59,528 bases of DNA from positions 1 to 59,528 of the forward strand of contig CAKZVB010000010.1 of NCBI GenBank assembly GCA_937922015.1, written 5' to 3'. A program made the translations under genes and the position numbers. Position 1 is the stretch's first letter, and each line of letters starts with the position of its first letter. Positions 55,097 to 59,528 of the stretch are shown here, in pieces. The notes under the pieces were generated by a model. It made no database searches and was not told where the DNA came from. It saw only the letters and a list, made by a program, of their open reading frames with translations. The DNA is from an uncultured Granulosicoccaceae bacterium (GTDB taxonomy: Bacteria; Pseudomonadota; Gammaproteobacteria; Granulosicoccales; Granulosicoccaceae).

Positions 55097-58000
55097 ATGC
55101 AATATCTTATTGGTGAGATCGGTCTGTCGTTACTTATAGCAAGCCTTATAGGCTTGTTGGTTGGCTGGTTGCTCAGTCGGTTCTTCAAGTCCAGGGCCGC
55201 TGCTAACACCAGACTTAAGCTCGAAGAAGATATACGCAGACGAGATCATGAAATCCATCGATTGCACGGTGATCTAAGATATGCCAGAGAATCCGGTAGC
55301 TACTATGCATCGGGCTCTGCGCGCAATGCAGCAAGCGTTGGCTCCGGCGTCCGGCAGAGCAATACCGGTCAGGTGAGCAGAAAAGCGACTGGCAGGGCCG
55401 ACTACAGCGTAGCCAGCAAAGAGATGCGTGGCGATTCCGCTTCACTGACTATTCGTGGTACCGGTGACAGAAAGTTTGCCCCCAACCCGCGCGGCCGAAC
55501 GGCAGCAACGCAACACAATGCCCGTTCATCCGGTCGCGGCGGCGAACAAAACGTACGTACTGCCAGCGAACAGGAATCCATTCTTAAATCAAAACTCGAA
55601 GAAGAGTCATTTGCAAAGATCCAGGCCCTGGCAAAGCTGGGTGAAAGGGATCGGCAACTGGCGGGACTTGCCAGTCAAAACAGTCAACAATCTGTGACTA
55701 CCGTCGGTGATCAGCAATCCAGTCTTAAGGTAAAACTAGAAGAAGAGTCGTTTGCAAAGATCCAGGCGTTTGCGCAGCTCGGTGAAAAAGAACGGCAGCT
55801 GGAGGGTCTTATGCAAAGATCTTCTGCGGTGTCGACAAGTGATCGATCCAAAGATCAGAATCTACAGGCATTCCAGGGCCTGCTGCAACAAAAAAACAGA
55901 CAGGTAGATGAGCTGCAGAAAAAGTTACGCGAACTGCTTGCACTTAATCAACAGCGGACGCAACCGGCCCAGCCAGTCGAGGATGGTGCCTCCAGAGAAC
56001 GTTTACGGCTGTTGAAGTCCAGTCTGGAAGACGAGTCATTTGCCAAAGTGCAGGCGTTTGCAGCTCTGGGTGAAGCAGAACAGGAGCTAAAGCTCGCAAA
56101 GCAAGTGAAGGGCTCCGGTGATCATCCTGAGCTGGCACCGTTGCGTCGTCGGGCAGAGCAACAAGATGCCATCATTATGGATCTGCGTAGAAGAATCGAC
56201 ATTCAGCAAAATCAAGCGGGTGTGATGCAGCAGGAGTTCGATCGCAAGCTGCGAGGTCGAGATGCAGATTTGGCCATTCTCAAAGCTGATTTTAAATCAG
56301 GCACCGGCAATGCGTCTCAAGCGGAAATAGACAGTTACAGAAGAAAACTGGCTGAATCTGATCGTGCTCATCAGAGTCGCATAAAAGACTTCAACGACAC
56401 TCTTGAAGCACGTAATCGTGAATACGATCAGTTGGGTCGGCGTCTGGAAGATTTGCGCAAGCAGATTGTCCAGAAAGACAGCCAGCTTGTAGAGGTACGA
56501 ACCGAGCTTGATAAACTCAGCAGGGAAAAGGTAACTCTTGAAGCCAACAGTAACAAGTGGCGGGAAGATCTTGGATCACTGAAAATTCGCTTGCAGGAAA
56601 AAGAATCAACCATCAACTCGTTGCAAACCCGTGCAACAAGTCTCGAGAGTACTGGCGTGGAAGTCAGGGAAATGGAAGCTCAGCTTGCGCAGTTCACCAG
56701 GAGCACAGAAGAGTCATCGAAAAAATTCGAAGCTATAATTCTGGAGCAACGTAAGAAAATAGAGGGCTATGAAACGGAAATCGGTCAACTTAAAATGGCC
56801 GGTGCCAGCCGTGAGAAAGAGTTGGAAACCCAGCTGCTCGGTCTGAAGAAATCGGTTAAAGAAACCGAAGGCAAGCAAGTTACGCTATTGGCAGATACCA
56901 ACCGCTACCGTTCACAGCAAAACGCAAAAGACGCGGAAATTTCTCAGCTGAGTAAAGATTTAAAACTGGCGGTGGGCAATGCAGATAGATCACGCAAGGA
57001 GATTCAGCGCCTGGGAGGTCAGTTAAAAGACGCAGAGAGTCTGCGAAAGACACTGCAAGACAAAGAAGCGCAACACCAGCAATTAGAGCAACAACTGAAG
57101 GCTGTGCGTGGTCAGCATGCCAGTGCCATAGAAGAAAGCAAAGCGGCGATTGCAGCAAAAGAGGGAGAAATCAGTCGACTGAATGCCAATTTGACTACGG
57201 CACGCGACGCCCTGGACACTGAAAAGAAAGAATCGATAAAATTTAAGCAGTTGGCTGATGCCGAGAAATCAAACGTACTGCAGCTAAAGCAGAGCGTTGA
57301 ACAGGAGAGCAAAAAAGCAGGTGAGCTTGAACCACTGAAGTTAAAGCTGCGCGAATACGAAACCACCGCTGAAAAGCTGCGCAATGAGCACAAGCTTGCG
57401 TTAGTAAAATCATCCGATGAACTGCGAGCCGTGCGAGAGCAGTTGACTCAGCTGCAGAAAAGCACTGCCGAGACGGCTGCCAGCAAGGAAAAAGAACTGT
57501 CAGAGCTTCGCGCCAACGCACGTCAGGTACAGACGTTGCGCGCCGATGTCGGGCAGAGAGATGGCAAGCTTACAGCGCTAAACGCCGATCTTGACCGACT
57601 CAGAAAGCAAAAGGGTGAATACGACAGCGAAATAGCACGATTAAGCCGTGAAGTGGATGCTTCGAAAAGTGAGGCGGCGACTCTTAGAAAGAGTCTCGAC
57701 ACAGAAAAACAGACACTGGCCTCCAAGGCAAAAGAACTTGAGGTGCTGCAGGCGACAGTCCGGCAGCATGAAAGCGCTGGTGAGAAAGATAAAAGGGCCG
57801 CTACTGAGTTACAGGATAAGCTGGCAGCAACCAGCCAGGCACATAAGAAAGAGCTGGATGCTCGTGAATCACAGATTTCAGAGTATAAACAAAAGCTGCA
57901 GTCACTTGATTCTTTGCGTGCTGAGAATAATAAGTACACCGAGCAGATAAAATCGGTATCAGCAAAGTTAGCTGAAGCTGAGAAAGCAAGCCAGGCCAGG

Positions 58001-59528
58001 CAACTGGAAATTACACAGTTGAAGAAGGCAGTAGATGATAGCCGGGCCACGGCTGCCAGGGAAAAAGCGCAGCTCAGTGCCGAGCTTGAAAAAGCCAAAC
58101 AACACGCAGAGCAGGTTGAGACGTTGCGCAAGCAATCTGATTCGTATCAATCGCAGATTGTAACTCTGAAGCAAGAGGTGCAGACGAAGTCCGAACAATA
58201 CGAAAAGCGCGTTAAAGAGTTAGAGCCGTGGCAGCAAAGGTTTAAAGAAGTCGAACAGCAAGCCAGAACTCATGAGGCGAATATAGTTAAGCTCAAGGCG
58301 GATACCGGATCGCAGCTTGAGCAGAAAATTTCGCAGATAGAAAAACAAAATGCCGAGCTGCTGTCACAGCGTGACAAGCGTATTGCCGAACTGGATTCAA
58401 AAGTTAAGTCCCTTGACAATCTGCGGGCAGATTTGGCTCAGCGTGATAAAAAGCTCAACGACCTCAACAATGAACTCGCGCAGGCTCGAAAGCAGTCATC
58501 TGAGTATCAACAACGCATTACTGCCGCAGAGCAACAGGCAAAGTCTTACCAGACCAACCTGAGTCAGCTCAAGTCAGATCAGGGATCCGCCGGTGCGAAG
58601 CACAAGGCCGAACTGGAGGCGCGCGAAAAGCAAATTGCAGATCTGAAGCAACAACATTCGGCGCTGGAAAGTAAACAAGCGGCGATGATAGAAGAACACA
58701 CCGGTTCGCTGGATCGATTGAAGCAGCAAATAGCTGAAAGTGAGCAAAAGATTGCTGAGAACAACAAAAAGTCACAACAAGCCAAGGCGCAATGGGAGAG
58801 TGAAGTAGCAGGCCTGAAGAAATCCAGTGAGAGCAAAATAGTCGCGTTGGAAAATGACTACAAATCAAGGATGGATAGTCAGCGTGCCGCGAGTGATAAA
58901 TCCGCGGGTGAAGTAGTCGCACTGAAAAATAAAATCAGCCAGCTTGAGCCATTGCAGGCAAAACTCGCAGCCAGAGATAGTGAATTTCAGAAACTGCAAC
59001 AGTCACATAAGCAATCGAGTGAAAGCAAGGCCACCGAGCTTGCAGCTCTGCAAAATAAAGTGAAAGAACTGGAGCCACTGAAGCAGATGCTGGCATCGCA
59101 GGAAGCGCAGTACCAGGAGCTGCAGGAAACGCAGAAATCGACGGCGGAGAAATCTGCCGGAGAGTTGACCAGGCTGCAGGCGACAGTACGAGAACTGGAG
59201 CCATTGAAGCAGAAGCTGGCAGCGCAGGAGTCAGAAAATAGAAAGCTTCAGGAGACGCAGAAGGCCTCGGCAGATAGATCAGCAGGTGAAGTGAAAGCGC
59301 TGCAGTCTAGAGTGCAGGAGCTGGAGCCTTTGAAGCAGAAGCTGGCAGCGCAGGAGTCGGAAAACAGAAAGCTTCAGGAGACACAGAAAGCGTCGGCGGA
59401 TAGATCGGCAGGTGAGCTCAAAGCACTTCAGGCTAGAGTGCAGGAGCTGGAGCCTTTAAAGCAGAAACTGGCAGCGCAGGAGTCAGAAAATAGAAAGCTT
59501 CAGGAGACGCAGAAGGCCTCGGCAGATA
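55097..59528 (+). CDS. Giant membrane-anchored coiled-coil protein (3' end outside window)
   Basis: The frame is open from the ATG at 55097, with AAAGGGG seven bases upstream, to the window end: at least 1,477 residues. A transmembrane helix (about 5-27) is followed by a basic low-complexity region. Then come three copies of a 30-residue motif centred on EESFAKIQAFA (about residues 165-190, 210-240 and 305-335). The rest is almost unbroken heptad-rich coiled coil (Glu, Lys, Gln, Leu, Ala), ending in a 42-residue tandem repeat. It resembles TolA/SMC-like or giant structural coiled coils only in composition. It follows the sigma/anti-sigma pair by 263 bases. A role in envelope structure or cell shape is a guess. 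Confidence 0.8.
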   Translation, partial: MQYLIGEIGLSLLIASLIGLLVGWLLSRFFKSRAAANTRLKLEEDIRRRDHEIHRLHGDLRYARESGSYYASGSARNAASVGSGVRQSNTGQVSRKATGRADYSVASKEMRGDSASLTIRGTGDRKFAPNPRGRTAATQHNARSSGRGGEQNVRTASEQESILKSKLEEESFAKIQALAKLGERDRQLAGLASQNSQQSVTTVGDQQSSLKVKLEEESFAKIQAFAQLGEKERQLEGLMQRSSAVSTSDRSKDQNLQAFQGLLQQKNRQVDELQKKLRELLALNQQRTQPAQPVEDGASRERLRLLKSSLEDESFAKVQAFAALGEAEQELKLAKQVKGSGDHPELAPLRRRAEQQDAIIMDLRRRIDIQQNQAGVMQQEFDRKLRGRDADLAILKADFKSGTGNASQAEIDSYRRKLAESDRAHQSRIKDFNDTLEARNREYDQLGRRLEDLRKQIVQKDSQLVEVRTELDKLSREKVTLEANSNKWREDLGSLKIRLQEKESTINSLQTRATSLESTGVEVREMEAQLAQFTRSTEESSKKFEAIILEQRKKIEGYETEIGQLKMAGASREKELETQLLGLKKSVKETEGKQVTLLADTNRYRSQQNAKDAEISQLSKDLKLAVGNADRSRKEIQRLGGQLKDAESLRKTLQDKEAQHQQLEQQLKAVRGQHASAIEESKAAIAAKEGEISRLNANLTTARDALDTEKKESIKFKQLADAEKSNVLQLKQSVEQESKKAGELEPLKLKLREYETTAEKLRNEHKLALVKSSDELRAVREQLTQLQKSTAETAASKEKELSELRANARQVQTLRADVGQRDGKLTALNADLDRLRKQKGEYDSEIARLSREVDASKSEAATLRKSLDTEKQTLASKAKELEVLQATVRQHESAGEKDKRAATELQDKLAATSQAHKKELDARESQISEYKQKLQSLDSLRAENNKYTEQIKSVSAKLAEAEKASQARQLEITQLKKAVDDSRATAAREKAQLSAELEKAKQHAEQVETLRKQSDSYQSQIVTLKQEVQTKSEQYEKRVKELEPWQQRFKEVEQQARTHEANIVKLKADTGSQLEQKISQIEKQNAELLSQRDKRIAELDSKVKSLDNLRADLAQRDKKLNDLNNELAQARKQSSEYQQRITAAEQQAKSYQTNLSQLKSDQGSAGAKHKAELEAREKQIADLKQQHSALESKQAAMIEEHTGSLDRLKQQIAESEQKIAENNKKSQQAKAQWESEVAGLKKSSESKIVALENDYKSRMDSQRAASDKSAGEVVALKNKISQLEPLQAKLAARDSEFQKLQQSHKQSSESKATELAALQNKVKELEPLKQMLASQEAQYQELQETQKSTAEKSAGELTRLQATVRELEPLKQKLAAQESENRKLQETQKASADRSAGEVKALQSRVQELEPLKQKLAAQESENRKLQETQKASADRSAGELKALQARVQELEPLKQKLAAQESENRKLQETQKASAD
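58890..59528 (+). repeat. 126-bp tandem repeat array (42 aa, six heptads) within the coiled coil
   Basis: Matching points recur at exact 126-base spacing (58969, 59095, 59221, 59347, 59473). Each unit encodes a Ser-Ala-Gly-Glu turn, then LQxRVQELEPLKQKLAAQES and ENRKLQETQKASAD. Early units are diverged and the last three are almost identical, which points to recent expansion or gene conversion toward the 3' side. The array runs off the window. Confidence 0.92.

Noticed and set aside
57523-58131. Ser/Cys/Ala-rich minus-strand frames over 55.2-59.2 kb
   Set aside because: Antisense reading of Glu/Lys/Gln-rich coiled-coil codons naturally gives Ser/Leu/Phe/Cys-rich frames without stops.
58890-59528. 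CRISPR-like array
   Set aside because: Units are 126 bases, contiguous and in frame, with no unique spacers or cas genes.

Overview
The window looks like the chromosome of a free-living, probably marine, proteobacterium. TypA, EttA, malate synthase G and 6-phosphogluconate dehydrogenase are of proteobacterial type. A gammaproteobacterium is my best guess, but no rRNA or tRNA gene is present to settle it. Base composition looks even, near 50% GC, and I see no transposase, integrase, phage gene, tRNA or CRISPR array. Both window ends cut through genes: an aminotransferase on the left and a giant coiled-coil protein on the right.

The centre (about 9.8-34.3 kb) is a methylated-amine region of two divergent gene sets. 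On the minus strand the order is gntR-tdm-tmoX-gcvT/dmdA-like-tmoW-tmoV-tmm: TMAO import, oxidation of trimethylamine to TMAO, and TMAO demethylation to dimethylamine plus formaldehyde, with a GntR regulator as first gene. On the plus strand are two complete glutamine-synthetase-like plus split glutamate-synthase-like modules. Module 1 (20350-25443) has an unusual 492-aa ligase, GlxB/C/D-type proteins and a 128-aa orphan. Module 2 (27721-31991) is mgsA-mgsB-mgsC-gmaS, the gamma-glutamylmethylamide/N-methylglutamate route for methylamine. Between them lie an Amt transporter and a 58-aa membrane microprotein. The operon closes with an unknown 189-aa protein and an acyl-CoA synthetase. The next steps expected from established pathways (dmmABC for dimethylamine, mgdABCD for N-methylglutamate) are not in the window, and this makes module 1 the most interesting unexplained system here.

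Left flank (1-9.5 kb): class V aminotransferase (partial), aldo/keto reductase, two tandem DUF805 membrane proteins, a TPR lipoprotein, a GFA-type zinc protein, a Tat-exported GH12-like protein that seems to lack the nucleophile, and a 997-aa membrane Ser/Thr kinase.

Right flank (34.3-59.5 kb): a small MerR/membrane-protein operon with a textbook long-spacer promoter, an amidotransferase, an MFS carrier, an ABM monooxygenase, a YHYH protein, gnd, an ltnD-like dehydrogenase, a periplasmic histidine phosphatase, a half-size asparaginase, a P-loop kinase, typA and glcB (convergent on a shared terminator), ettA, a secreted GH12 glucanase with six miniature CBM10-like modules, an ECF sigma factor with a membrane partner, and a membrane-anchored coiled-coil protein of more than 1,470 residues containing an expanding 126-bp tandem repeat.
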